A stretch of 43,756 nucleotides of DNA, taken from assembly GCA_903873805.1 (NCBI GenBank), contig CAIQQB010000155.1:1-43756 (forward strand), in the 5' to 3' direction. Positions within the stretch are counted from its first letter, which is position 1; the number at the start of each line of letters is the position of its first letter. Positions 8,294 to 17,317 of the stretch are shown in pieces. The stretch is from an uncultured Opitutia bacterium (GTDB lineage Bacteria; Verrucomicrobiota; Verrucomicrobiia; Opitutales; Opitutaceae). Made by a program: the position numbers and the translations under genes. The notes beneath the pieces were generated by a model that was given only the letters and a program-made list of their open reading frames with translations, made no database searches and was not told the DNA's origin.

Positions 8294-9523
8294 ATGAGGC
8301 CGATTCGACCAACCGTTTGTCTCCGTCACATTGCCATTGTCACTCTGCTGCCCGCCATCGTCCTGCTTCGCGGCGCCGAGGACGCGCCTCCGCCAAACGC
8401 GCCCGCCCTCCCTCCCCTGCCCGCGCCCCAGGCTGTGCCCACTCCGGGCCCGGTCACCGACGCACCCTACGTGCCGCAGGCCATTCTGCCGGGCGGCATT
8501 GTCGTCCCAGTGTTCCCACCGGACTCGCCGTACCTGAACCAGGCCCGGATCCGCGAAGCCGAGGTTTACACCATGGCCCCGGGCACGCCGGGGCGCATCG
8601 CGAGCATCGTCAACATCCACAATCCGTCCATCGCGGTGCACACCGTCGCACCCAACATGAACACCGGCGCCGTCGTGATCCTCGCCGCCGGCGGCGGACA
8701 CAACACCCTCAACGTCGGAGCCGAGAGCGCCGACTTCGTCCCCTTCTTCTACAACTACGGCGTCAACACCGTCATCCTCCGCAACCGCCTGCGCCGTGAC
8801 GGCTACAACGCCAAGACCGACGAGGTCTACGACTGCCTCCAGGCCATCAAGCTCGTGCGCGCCCACGCGAAGGACTGGCATTTCGACCCGGACAAGATCG
8901 GCGTGATGGGCTTCTCCGCCGGCGCCGAGCTGGCCGCCCCGGCCGCGATCCAATTCGCCGAGTTCGACCAGAAAAACAACACGCCGGACAACCCGCTCGC
9001 CGCCATGTCCTCGCGACCGGACTTCGTCGGCATCATTTACCCGGGCCCGTCGCCGTTTGCGAACGGCGCAAATCCGGCGATTCCGCGCAACACCCCGCCC
9101 GCCTTCCTCACCTGCGCCGGCTGGGGCGACGCCCAGCACGCCACCTGGGCCAACGAATATTTCACCGCGATGCTGAAGGCCGGCGAGCCGAACGTCGAGA
9201 TGCACATGTACGCCCGCGGCCACCATCCCGGCGACCGCGTCGGGCCCGACGAACCGGTCTCCACTCCGGGCCTCGCCGACCGCGGTTTCATCGCCTACGG
9301 GACCTGGCACCTGCGTTTCATCGACTGGTTCCGCGACCTCGGTTTTCTGGGCAAACCCGGCGTCGAGACCCAGGCCGCCAAGGACGTTGCGGCCAACGTC
9401 AGCCGTCCCCCCCGCGGTTCCGGTGGCGCCAACCGTGGCTCCCGCGCCGGAAACGGCGTCCCCGCCACTCCGCCCGCGACCACCCTGCCAGCCAGCCCGA
9501 CCCCGGGTGGAAATCCACCCTGA
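8294..9523 (+). CDS. Secreted alpha/beta hydrolase (esterase/acetylxylan esterase-like)
   Basis: A 409-residue hydrolase with an N-terminal signal sequence (hydrophobic core IAIVTLLPAIVLL) and a Pro/Ala-rich linker to about residue 60. The catalytic domain has an oxyanion-type strand ILAAGGGHN, the nucleophile elbow GFSAG, and a likely catalytic His in ARGHHPGD. This pattern is that of the BD-FAE/acetylxylan esterase-like group of exported carbohydrate esterases. After about residue 365 there is a low-complexity Gly/Arg/Pro/Thr tail. The ATG at 8294 places the signal peptide at the N-terminus; an upstream ATG at 8150 would bury it. A second exported hydrolase follows after 54 bp in the same direction, suggesting a small carbohydrate-esterase operon. 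Confidence 0.85.
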   Translation: MRPIRPTVCLRHIAIVTLLPAIVLLRGAEDAPPPNAPALPPLPAPQAVPTPGPVTDAPYVPQAILPGGIVVPVFPPDSPYLNQARIREAEVYTMAPGTPGRIASIVNIHNPSIAVHTVAPNMNTGAVVILAAGGGHNTLNVGAESADFVPFFYNYGVNTVILRNRLRRDGYNAKTDEVYDCLQAIKLVRAHAKDWHFDPDKIGVMGFSAGAELAAPAAIQFAEFDQKNNTPDNPLAAMSSRPDFVGIIYPGPSPFANGANPAIPRNTPPAFLTCAGWGDAQHATWANEYFTAMLKAGEPNVEMHMYARGHHPGDRVGPDEPVSTPGLADRGFIAYGTWHLRFIDWFRDLGFLGKPGVETQAAKDVAANVSRPPRGSGGANRGSRAGNGVPATPPATTLPASPTPGGNPP

Positions 9524-9577
9524 AGGATCCAACGGTCACTCTTACACCGCATCCACCAACCCCGACCCCCTCCAGCC

Positions 9578-10717
9578 ATGACCCCGATCAAAAGCCCCAG
9601 CTTCCTCCGCCGCAGCTTCCTCGTCGGTCTCCTCGGTGCCGCGCAGCCGCTCTTTGCCGCCGACTCCCCAGTCGCCCCCGCCGGGACCTCCGGCAACACC
9701 ACGGTCAGCGCCCCGGCCGGCAACACCACCGCCCGGCGGGGCGGCGCCCGGGGCAACGGCGCGCCGGCCACCCCGGCCGACCTGGCCGAAATCGCCCAGC
9801 TCGCCGAGTTTCCGGCTTGGAAGCCGGATTCCGGCGACGGCAACTATTCGATTGGCCCCGACTATGCCAACGCCCCGGAGCAAACGCCCCGGCCCGATGT
9901 GCCGAAGGGCCGCGTGGAGAGTTTCACGCTGAATGCCGCCGACAGCAAATTCTACCCCGACACCGGCAAGCGCGGCGCCACGCCCACCCGCAAGGTGACG
10001 GTGTATATACCCAGCCAATACGTCGCCGGCCGGCCCGCCCCGGTGATCGTCTCCTGCGACGCCTATGGGGCCGCCCGCAACCAGCTGCCCAACGTCCTGG
10101 ACAACCTGATCGCCGAAAAACGCCTGCCCGCCATCATCGCCGTGATGATCGCGAACGGCGGCGGCGATGGCGGCGGCAGCGAGCGCGGGCTCGAATATGA
10201 CACCGTCTCCGGCAAATACGCCGAGTTCGTCGAGACCGAGATCATTCCCAAGGTCGAAAAGGATTACGGCGTCACCATCACCAAGGATCCGGAAGGGCGC
10301 ATGACCCTCGGCGGGAGCTCGGGCGGATCGGCGGCGTTCGTAATGGCGTGGTATCATCCCTAGCTGTATCATCGCGCCCTCATCTATTCCGGCACCTTTG
10401 TGAACCAGCAGGCCGGCCCGGACGCACCCCACGGTGCGTGGAACTTCCATGAGACGCTGATTCCGAACAACCCGGCCAAACCTCTGCGGGTCTGGCTGGA
10501 GGTCGGTGAGCGCGACAACGGCGCGACCACCGCGTCAGCCGGTTTTCACAACTGGGTCATCGCCAACCTGCGCATGGCCGCCGTGCTCAAGGCCAAGGGC
10601 TACCATTACCAACTCGTCTATGCGAAAGGTGCCGGGCACACCGACAGCCGCGTCATCGCGCAAACGTATCCGCAGGCGCTCGAATGGGTGTGGCAGGGTT
10701 ATCAGCCTGCGCCATAA
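9578..10717 (+). pseudogene. Exported esterase (enterochelin esterase-like fold) interrupted by in-frame TAG
   Basis: The frame encodes an exported alpha/beta hydrolase of about 378 residues: a signal peptide (RRSFLVGLLGAAQPLFA), a Gly/Pro/Ala linker, then an esterase D/Fes-like domain. An in-frame TAG at 10361-10363 (codon 262) stops translation just after the nucleophile motif LGGSSGGSAAF and MAWYHP. The same frame then continues without a shift (LYHRALIYSGTFVNQQ) through the catalytic-His region GAGHTDSRV to a TAA at 10715. One base change (for example GAG or CAG to TAG) explains the break. Without read-through, the product has the serine but no histidine and should be inactive. Residual sequencing error cannot be excluded. 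It lies 54 bp after the related hydrolase gene. Confidence 0.85.
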
Positions 10718-11081
10718 GCCGGCTGGAAGCATCCCGCGCGTTTTTCATCGGGTCGCTTCCTCCGGCCTTGTCTGGAGCCGGGGTCACTGACCCCGGAGCC
10801 TTTCGCCGCCATATTCGACCCCGGCTAAAGCCAAGCTGTAGCACGATTCGGGGCATTGAACCCGCTGCGAGTGCGTCAGGATTGAAATCCGTTTTCCAGG
10901 CAACCCATGCAGCGCATGGAGAGGAGCGGCTCGTCACCGCTCCGAAAATCGGAGCTTCATGGTGTTGCCCTCCGGAGCAAGCGCCGGAAATCATCTACGC
11001 GGAGGGGAAAAACCTACGCAATCAACTGGCACCGGCGGGCGGCACGGAATGACCCGCCGGGTAGTTAGAAGGCCGATACAG
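10718..11081. other. Non-coding gap with REP-like palindromes
   Basis: This 364-bp gap between the broken esterase and the MOSC gene has no credible ORF. It holds a palindrome with arms CCGGGGTC/GACCCCGG at 10779-10796 and a half-copy of its inverted partner near 10816-10827. A second palindrome with arms GGAGCGG/CCGCTCC lies at 10923-10943. No promoter or terminator with a T-tract stands out. Confidence 0.6.
10776..10827. repeat. Decayed REP pair, CCGGGGTC subfamily
   Basis: The left unit has an 8-bp stem CCGGGGTC/GACCCCGG around the loop ACT. The usual GTAG foot is GGAG here. The right unit is only a half-copy, CGACCCCGGCTA, in inverted orientation with its outer TA end retained. It belongs to the same family as the complete pairs near 33.2 and 42.4 kb and looks like an eroded copy. 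Confidence 0.6.
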
Positions 11082-11909
11082 TTACCCGGCCGGCTCAACC
11101 GGGTCGCCGAGACGGAGGGTACCGGTTTTGGTTTCGTGGATGAGATTCTGGCCAAAGTTGACGTTGGTCGGGTCGGCGGTATCCCGGCGGTAGCGGGCGA
11201 GCGTGCGGAGCGGCTCCGGTCCGCGCTCCGCCGTCGCCTGGTCAGTCGTGGTCACGACGCATCGGGCGCAAGGCCCGCCGGCCCGAAAGACCAGGCTGCC
11301 GATGCGCACGCCCGTCCAGGTGTCCTCGGCAAACGCCGCGGCTCCGGCCACCACCAAGTTCGGGCGGAAGCGGTTCATCGGCAGCGCCTCCCCGCCCTGG
11401 CCGGCGAGCCGGTCGTTCAGGTCGGCGAGCGAGGCCTCGCCGATGACGAGAAACGGATACGAGTCGGCGAAGCTCGTGAGATCGCCCGGCAGCGCCTTGC
11501 CCGGCTTGAGCAGGGGCCGGTGAAACGCCCCGCCGATCCGGACCAGCAGGCAGGGTGTGCCCAAAAAATATCCCAGCCAGGCGGCAGCGGCCTCGCCGCA
11601 GTCCTCGGTCGCCAAGCCCGTGCTGCCCCAGACTGTCACGGCCACCGTCGGACGGGAGTCGCGCGGGGCATGGAGCGGAACCGACACCCCACCCTGTCCC
11701 GGGACGGACAGGATCAGGGCCTCCGGGCCGAGGTCGGTTTCAATCAGGGCCATCCGCGGCAGCGTGCGCTGGGTGAGGAAACGGCCGGCCGCATCGACCA
11801 CCATGAAACGCCGGTCGCCGACCAGCCCGAGCGCATCGACGTCGGCCGCCGGCACGGCGCAGCCGCGGAGTGATTTCACGGGATGGATGAACAGTCCGGA
11901 GAGGTGCAT
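11082..11909 (-). CDS. MOSC domain-containing protein (YcbX-like)
   Basis: A 275-residue protein with an N-terminal MOSC beta-barrel (residues 1-120; IHPVKSLRG, GDRRFMVVD, LTQR) and a C-terminal MOSC domain (about 130-270). The conserved cysteine of MOSC domains is present in GGPCARCVVTTTDQ (Cys217). MPMNRFRPNL-like spacing is seen as LPMNRFRPNLVV, and the C-terminus has FGQNLI. Relatives include YcbX, molybdenum-cofactor sulfurase C-termini and mARC proteins, which bind molybdenum cofactor and reduce N-hydroxylated compounds. YcbX itself has an added ferredoxin domain that is absent here, so an electron-transfer partner would be needed. No molybdenum cofactor genes are nearby. The ATG at 11909 fits the family start. 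Confidence 0.87.
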   Translation of the reverse strand: MHLSGLFIHPVKSLRGCAVPAADVDALGLVGDRRFMVVDAAGRFLTQRTLPRMALIETDLGPEALILSVPGQGGVSVPLHAPRDSRPTVAVTVWGSTGLATEDCGEAAAAWLGYFLGTPCLLVRIGGAFHRPLLKPGKALPGDLTSFADSYPFLVIGEASLADLNDRLAGQGGEALPMNRFRPNLVVAGAAAFAEDTWTGVRIGSLVFRAGGPCARCVVTTTDQATAERGPEPLRTLARYRRDTADPTNVNFGQNLIHETKTGTLRLGDPVEPAG

Positions 11910-12036
11910 GTAGCGCGGGCAGGAAATGGATCCGGGGCGTGCCGTTCAACCCCGAACTCCCGATGCAATCCCCGCCCCATCCGTCGCCGCATCTTTGGAG
12001 TTGAGCCGTCCCGGGTGTCCGGGCATGGAATGCGCG

Positions 12037-13200
12037 ATGCACCTCAAACTACCCCGTTGGCTGCTGGCATTGCTATTCGTTCTTCTGGGATCGGCCGCGT
12101 TGGCGGCTGCGCCCGACCGGTTTGCCGGAGTCCCGGCGGCCGTGCAGCCGTTTGTGGACAAGGGTGAGATCGCCGGGGCAGTCATGCTGGTGGCCGACGG
12201 GGAAAAGGTTCTCCACCTCTCGGCGGTCGGTCAGAGCGATCTGGCGAGCGGGCGCCGGATGGAGGCGGGCGACCTGTTCTGGATCGCCTCGATGAGCAAA
12301 CCCATCACCGCCACCGGCGTGGCCCTGCTGGTGGACGACAGGAAGCTCTCGTTCGACGACCCGGTGGAGAAATACCTGCCGGAATTCCACGGGATCGCGG
12401 GGGCAACTCGCCCGATCACCCTGCGCGACCTGCTCACACACACCAGCGGGCTCGGGGAATACCGCGTCACCGATCCGCACTGGACCCTGGCGCAGATGGC
12501 GCAGGCGCTAGCCCGCCTGCCGCTGAAGTTCGCACCCGGCAGCAAATGGAGCTACTCGACCGCCGGCATCGACACCCTCGGCCGGGTGGTCGAGGTGGCG
12601 AGCGGGAAACCGTTTGCCGAATTCATGCAACAGCGCCTGTTCGATCCGCTGGGCATGACCCACACGACTTTCTGGCCGACCGAGGAGCAGAAGAAGCACC
12701 TCGCTACGAGCTATGTGCTCAACGCGCAGACCGGCAAGCTGCAGGAGACCGTCATCAGCTACCTCTATGGCGGCGCGATCACCGACGCGGCCCGGCCGCC
12801 GCTGGGCGGCGCCGGACTGTTTTCCACCGCGGAGGACGTGGCGAAGTTTTACCAGATGCTGCTCAAGGGCGGTGTGGCGGGCGGGAAACAGATTCTCAAG
12901 CCCGCGACCCTAGCCGAGATGACCCGCAAGCAGACGGGCGAGCTCCGCGCCCGCGCCGGCATGCCGTGGGGCCTCGGCTTCTGCGTGGTCGAGGACCCGA
13001 CGCAGATGGAGGCCAACCGAACCTTCTCGCCCGGGACCTTCGGCCACGGCGGAGCCTACGGGACACAAAGCTGGGCCGATCCGACACGGGGAATCGTCTA
13101 CGTTTTCATGATCCAGCGGGACAAGATTCCCAACAATCCCGACAACTCGCCGATGCGGCAGGCCTACCAGACGGCCGTCGAGGCGGCGTTGAAACCGTGA
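12037..13200 (+). CDS. Exported serine hydrolase, class C beta-lactamase family
   Basis: A 387-residue exported hydrolase with signal peptide PRWLLALLFVLLGSAALAAA. The active-site motifs of the class C beta-lactamase/DD-peptidase fold are present: S85-M-S-K88, Y173-S-T (in the place of YxN) and FGHGG near the C-terminus in place of KTG. LLTHTSGLG is typical of the esterase and peptidase branch. Substitution of KTG by HGG is common in the esterase-like members (EstB, D-aminopeptidase type), so antibiotic hydrolysis is not implied. A peptidoglycan peptide or an ester is the likely substrate. ATG 12037 is preferred because GGAA lies 6 bp upstream and the signal peptide begins directly; an ATG at 12025 is possible. 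The gene converges on the glutaminyl cyclase gene after 16 bp. Confidence 0.86.
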   Translation: MHLKLPRWLLALLFVLLGSAALAAAPDRFAGVPAAVQPFVDKGEIAGAVMLVADGEKVLHLSAVGQSDLASGRRMEAGDLFWIASMSKPITATGVALLVDDRKLSFDDPVEKYLPEFHGIAGATRPITLRDLLTHTSGLGEYRVTDPHWTLAQMAQALARLPLKFAPGSKWSYSTAGIDTLGRVVEVASGKPFAEFMQQRLFDPLGMTHTTFWPTEEQKKHLATSYVLNAQTGKLQETVISYLYGGAITDAARPPLGGAGLFSTAEDVAKFYQMLLKGGVAGGKQILKPATLAEMTRKQTGELRARAGMPWGLGFCVVEDPTQMEANRTFSPGTFGHGGAYGTQSWADPTRGIVYVFMIQRDKIPNNPDNSPMRQAYQTAVEAALKP

Positions 13201-13216
13201 GCGGGCGCCGGACTGG

Positions 13217-14056
13217 TCACCGCGGGACGATCCGGACCTCAAACAGCTTCGGCCAGTTCTTGCCGGTGACAAACAGCCGGTCGCCCGCCGCGTCGTACGC
13301 GATGCCGTTGAGAACGTCGGTCTGGTTGTCATAGTCCGTCGGCGCCAGCAGCCCGCTGAAATCGATCATGCCCAGGATCCGGCCGGTCGCCGGATCGAGC
13401 CGCACCACCTGCTGGGTCTGCCAGATGTTCGCGAACAGTTCCCCCTTGACGTATTCGAGCTCGTTGAGCTGCGTGAGCGGCCGGCCCCGGTCGGTCACGT
13501 TGAGGGTCCGGATCACCTTGAAGGTGGCCGGAGCAATGAAGCGGATCTGATTGGTGCCGTCGCTCATGATGAGCGCCGAGCCGTCGGTCGTGAGACCCCA
13601 GCCCTCGCCGGTGAACGGAAACTCCCGTTCCGCGGCGAAAGTGGTCGCGTCGTAGACGAACCCCTTTTGGTTTTTCCAGGTGAGCTGGTAGACCCTGCCG
13701 CCGAGGATGGTCATGCCCTCGCCAAAATACTGGGGGCCGAGGTCGACCTGCTGGAGGACGCGGCCGGACTGGAGCTCGACCTTGCGGAGGGAGGAGCGGC
13801 CGTTCAGGCCGGTGCTCTCCAGCAGGATGCCCCGATCAAAAACCAGGCCCTCGGTAAACGCTCCGCGGTCGTGCGGCCAGGTCCGCACAATTTCGTAGGT
13901 ATAGGTCGGATACGCCGCGGCGCCCGCGGCGGCCGGCGCGGGGGGCGGCGGGGCGGCGGCCGGCGGGCGGTCACAGCCGGCCAGACCCGCGAGAAACGGG
14001 CCGGCCAGCAGCGCGGCCCACAGGCGGACAGCGCGGGGACGGGATAAGCGGAGCAT
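13217..14056 (-). CDS. Glutaminyl-peptide cyclotransferase (plant/bacterial type) lipoprotein
   Basis: A 279-residue protein of the five-bladed beta-propeller glutaminyl cyclase family, which converts N-terminal glutamine to pyroglutamate on exported proteins. The leader ends in a lipobox (FLAGLAGC), so it is probably anchored on the periplasmic side or in the outer membrane. Family motifs are seen in order: FTEGLVFD, LLESTGLNGRSSLRKVEL, YFGEGMTILGGRVYQLTWKN, FPFTGEGWGLTTDG, LIMSDGTNQIRFI, LNELEYVKGELFANIWQT and LNGIAYDAAGDRLFVTGKNWPKLFEVRI. These match the conserved EG, W-K and N-E-L-E segments of the family. The start at 14056 is the ATG directly before the signal peptide. A run of Ala/Pro follows the lipobox. 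It converges on the beta-lactamase-like gene. Confidence 0.9.
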   Translation of the reverse strand: MLRLSRPRAVRLWAALLAGPFLAGLAGCDRPPAAAPPPPAPAAAGAAAYPTYTYEIVRTWPHDRGAFTEGLVFDRGILLESTGLNGRSSLRKVELQSGRVLQQVDLGPQYFGEGMTILGGRVYQLTWKNQKGFVYDATTFAAEREFPFTGEGWGLTTDGSALIMSDGTNQIRFIAPATFKVIRTLNVTDRGRPLTQLNELEYVKGELFANIWQTQQVVRLDPATGRILGMIDFSGLLAPTDYDNQTDVLNGIAYDAAGDRLFVTGKNWPKLFEVRIVPR

Positions 14057-14135
14057 GCAGTCGGAGGCTCCCCGTCCCGCCGGAGGGAGACAAGTCGAAT
14101 TACCCCGCGCAAACCGCAGCCCCACGGCTCCGGGT

Positions 14136-15224
14136 TCAGCTCGCCAGTTTCGGGGTCTCGGCCAGGGCGCTCTCGAGTGACTGAAGGAGGGACGCGATGG
14201 TCGCATCGGTCTCATCGCCCATGTTCGAGATGCGGAAGGTCTTGCCCTTCAGCTTGCCGTAGCCGCCGTCGATCACCAGGTGGTGCTTGGACTTCAGGAT
14301 CTTGTTCAGCGCGCTGAGGTCGATATTCTGGGTGTTGGCGAAGCAGTTCAGCGTCACCGAGCCGTAGCCCTCCTTCGGGAACAGCTTGAAGCCCTTGCTG
14401 AAGATGAAATCGCGCACCTGCTGGTTCAGGCGGGCATGGCGGGCGTGGCGGTTGTCAATACCCTCCGCCTTGATGTCCTCCAGCTTGGACTTGAGCGCGT
14501 AGATGAGCGAGATCGTGGGCGTGCTCGGCGTCATGCCGGCCTCGTGGTTCTTCTGAAACTCCACGAAATCGAAGTAGTAGCCGCGGTCGGCCATGGTGGC
14601 GGCGCGGTCGAGGGCGCGTTTCGAGACGGAGAGCAGCGCAAGACCGGGCGGCAGCGCGAGGGCCTTCTGCGAGCCGGTGATAAGCACGTCGATGCCGAGC
14701 TCGTCCTTCTTGATCGGCATGGCGCTGAACGAGCTGACGGTGTCCACGATGCTGATGACCTCCGGGAACTGGCGGATGACGGCCATGAGCGCCGGCAAGT
14801 CGCTCATGCAGCCGCAGGAGGTTTCGTTGTGGATGAGCGTGATGGCGTCATAAGCGCCGGTGGCGAGTTCGCGCCGGACGGCCTCGGGGTCCACGGGCTG
14901 GCCCCACTCGAACTTCAGGGCGGTGGCCGCCTTGCCGCAGCGGAGGGAGACGTCATACCACTTGTCGGAGAACGCGCCGTTCATGCAGTTGAGCACCTTC
15001 TTTTTGACGACGTTGCGGAGGGAACCCTCCATCACGCCCCAGGCGCTGCTGGTGGAGAGATAGACCGGGTCCTTGGTGGACGCGAGGGTCTGGAGGTCGG
15101 GCTGCAGCGACTGGTAGAGCGCCACAAAGTCCGGGCTGCGGTGTCCGATCATGGGCTGGGCCATGGCGCGGAGTGTTTTTTCGGAGACGGCGATCGGGCC
15201 GGGGATGAAAAGTTTGTAGCTCAT
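14136..15224 (-). CDS. Class V aminotransferase (alanine-glyoxylate/serine-pyruvate type)
   Basis: A 362-residue PLP enzyme of fold type I. The PLP lysine is Lys187 in TGSQKALALPPG and the pyridine-nitrogen Asp is Asp161 in VDTVSSF. The start FIPGPIAVSEKTLRAM and GHRS near residue 28 are typical of the alanine-glyoxylate/serine-pyruvate group. HNETSCG (residues 132-138) is the substrate-phosphate side loop. Members of this group transaminate glyoxylate, serine, phosphoserine or ureidoglycine, and sequence inspection does not separate these. It lies 123 bp downstream of the phosphohexomutase gene on the same strand and may or may not be in that transcript. Confidence 0.88.
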   Translation of the reverse strand: MSYKLFIPGPIAVSEKTLRAMAQPMIGHRSPDFVALYQSLQPDLQTLASTKDPVYLSTSSAWGVMEGSLRNVVKKKVLNCMNGAFSDKWYDVSLRCGKAATALKFEWGQPVDPEAVRRELATGAYDAITLIHNETSCGCMSDLPALMAVIRQFPEVISIVDTVSSFSAMPIKKDELGIDVLITGSQKALALPPGLALLSVSKRALDRAATMADRGYYFDFVEFQKNHEAGMTPSTPTISLIYALKSKLEDIKAEGIDNRHARHARLNQQVRDFIFSKGFKLFPKEGYGSVTLNCFANTQNIDLSALNKILKSKHHLVIDGGYGKLKGKTFRISNMGDETDATIASLLQSLESALAETPKLAS

Positions 15225-15347
15225 GGGAAGGATGATGAGCCTCCAACCAAGCGCCCCGCGGGCGCGACCGTCAACCCTCTAAAATCCGGGCGGACCGCCC
15301 TTTCCCCGGGCGCCGGCGGCACCGGGCGGCCCCCCGCCCGACCCGGC

Positions 15348-17309
15348 TCAGCCCTCCGCCCGCGCCCGGGCGTCGGCCTCGATCAGCGCCTTGACGCGCT
15401 CCAGTTCCTCCTGCACCCGCGCCTTCACGGCCGGGAGCGCCGCCCGGTCGGAGACGGGGGCGTGGGCGAAGACGTAGAACTTCATTTTCGGCTCCGTGCC
15501 CGAACCGCGGGCCGCGAAGCTCCAGCCGTTGGCCAGGGTCACGATGTAGAAATCCTGCCGCGGAATCTCCTCGCCATCGGCGTCGATCACGGTCTCCCGG
15601 CCGAAATCCTCGAACTTCGCCACCGGCACGCCGCCAAACCCGGCCGGCGGCGCCGACCGGTAGCCGGCGAGGATGCGGCTGATCTTGGCCGCCCCGCTCG
15701 CGCCCTCGTAGTAGAGGTTGATCGTGCCCTCCCGGTAATATCCATATTTTAGATACAGTTCGTCGAGGTGCTCCGGCAGGGTGAGGCCGCGGGCCTTCAC
15801 CGCGGCGCAGAGTTCGGCGAACATCAGGCACGCCGCGTTGCCGTCCTTGTCGCGCACCGCGTCGTTCGGCAGGTAGCCATAGCTCTCCTCGCAGCCGAAG
15901 GCATAGAAGGTGCTGTGCTCGCGCAGCAGGCGCGCCCGGGTCGCAAACGCGGTGGCGTCGTAGTCGAGCGCCAGGCCCTGCGCGGCGAACAGCGCCGTCT
16001 TCAGCTCCGCCTCGTACCGCCGGAGCTTGGCGCCAATCCACTTGAAGCCGGTGAGCGTATTGACGACCCGGACCCCGTGGGCGCGGCCGATGGCGTCCTG
16101 CAGCGGCGTGGTCACAAAAGTCTTGATGACCGCCACCCGCGGCGAGCCGGCGGCGGGGATCCAGCCGAGCTCCTTGTACCGGGCCAGCCGATGGTCCAGC
16201 AGCAGCGCGCCGATCTGGTTGCCGGTGAGGAGTTCCATCCGGCCCGCGCGGTTGCGCACGGCGCAGCCCATCCGGTCGGCGTCGGGATCGGTCGCGAGGA
16301 CCACGTCGCAGCCGTCCTTTTCCGCCAGCGCCACCGCCAGCGTCAGGGCCTCCGCGTTCTCCGGGTTGGGCGATTTCACCGTCGGGAAGCGCCCGTCGAA
16401 CGCGAGCTGCGCACTCAACTCGTGCAGTTCGCAGCCGGCGTGGATCAGCAGCGGGATCGAGGCGACCGAGCCGGTGCCGTGGATGTTGGTGAAGACGACC
16501 TTGAGGGTGGTCCGCCGGAACGCCTCCGGATCCAGCGCCGCCTGCGCGGCCACCGCCAGATAGGCGTCGTCGGCCGTCCGGCCGAGCCGGATCACCCGGG
16601 TGAGGTCCTGATCCAGAAAGGCGCCGAGCTCGGCGAGGGGCACGGCGTTGACCTCCGCGACGATCTCGGTGTCGTGCGGCGGCACCACCTGGGCGCCGTC
16701 CTCGAAGTAGGCCTTGAAGCCGTTGTCGTGGGGCGGATTGTGGCTGGCCGTGATGACGATGCCGGCGTGGGCCTGCAGCCACCGCACGCTGAAGCTCAGC
16801 TGGGGCGTCGAGCGCGGGCCGTCAAAGATGAACGCCACCCCGCCGAGCCGGGTCCAGGCCGAGGCCGCCAGCTCGCAGAAATGCCGGGAAAAATGGCGGA
16901 CGTCGTGCGCAATGACCAGCTTCGGCGCATCGGCCCGGCCCGTCCCGGCGAGATGCTTCGCCACGTGCCGGTACAGCCCGACGGTGGCGCGGACCAGCGT
17001 GAAATCGTTGAGCATGTTGCTGCCGGCCGCGGCGTGCGCCGGCGTGGCGTCCGGCGCCGCTCCGCCCCGCTCGGCGGCCGCGGCCACCCGGCCGATCGTG
17101 CGGCCGCGCATCCCGCCGGTGCCGAACTCGAGGTAGCGGTAGAACCGGTCGTTGAGCTCGCCCCAGGCGGACTGCGCCACCAGCTCGTCGATGCTGGCGG
17201 CCACCCAAGGGGGCAGCCCGCCCTGGAGCCAGGCGGTCAGGTTTTCCACCGTGCCGGGCAGGAGCTGCCCGGCGGCGCCGGCGGTGCGGATTTGGTCGGA
17301 AGTGGACAT
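15348..17309 (-). CDS. Alpha-D-phosphohexomutase (phosphoglucomutase/phosphomannomutase)
   Basis: A 653-residue mutase that interconverts hexose 1- and 6-phosphates. The phosphoserine loop is TASHNPPHDNGFK (Ser189), the Mg-binding loop is ATDPDADRMG, the sugar-binding loop is GCEESYG and the phosphate-binding loop is RGSGTEPKMKFY. The N-terminal extension (residues 1-60) with LEFGTGGMRG resembles the long PGM2/YbbT-type phosphoglucomutases. The ATG at 17309 is chosen; an upstream extension in the same frame lies inside the preceding gene in another reading frame. It starts 8 bp after the UDP-sugar pyrophosphorylase stop, a spacing that implies translational coupling. Together they would make a UDP-sugar from hexose 6-phosphate. 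Confidence 0.93.
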   Translation of the reverse strand: MSTSDQIRTAGAAGQLLPGTVENLTAWLQGGLPPWVAASIDELVAQSAWGELNDRFYRYLEFGTGGMRGRTIGRVAAAAERGGAAPDATPAHAAAGSNMLNDFTLVRATVGLYRHVAKHLAGTGRADAPKLVIAHDVRHFSRHFCELAASAWTRLGGVAFIFDGPRSTPQLSFSVRWLQAHAGIVITASHNPPHDNGFKAYFEDGAQVVPPHDTEIVAEVNAVPLAELGAFLDQDLTRVIRLGRTADDAYLAVAAQAALDPEAFRRTTLKVVFTNIHGTGSVASIPLLIHAGCELHELSAQLAFDGRFPTVKSPNPENAEALTLAVALAEKDGCDVVLATDPDADRMGCAVRNRAGRMELLTGNQIGALLLDHRLARYKELGWIPAAGSPRVAVIKTFVTTPLQDAIGRAHGVRVVNTLTGFKWIGAKLRRYEAELKTALFAAQGLALDYDATAFATRARLLREHSTFYAFGCEESYGYLPNDAVRDKDGNAACLMFAELCAAVKARGLTLPEHLDELYLKYGYYREGTINLYYEGASGAAKISRILAGYRSAPPAGFGGVPVAKFEDFGRETVIDADGEEIPRQDFYIVTLANGWSFAARGSGTEPKMKFYVFAHAPVSDRAALPAVKARVQEELERVKALIEADARARAEG

Positions 17310-17317
17310 GACAGGGT

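Noticed and set aside
10923-10943. Palindrome GGAGCGG/CCGCTCC as another REP
   Set aside because: It lacks the GTAG foot, its stem is 7 bp and its loop 7 nt. It may be an eroded relative but does not meet the pattern of the others.
12037-13200. Antibiotic-resistance beta-lactamase
   Set aside because: KTG is replaced by HGG and YxN by YST, the pattern of esterase/peptidase relatives; resistance cannot be inferred.
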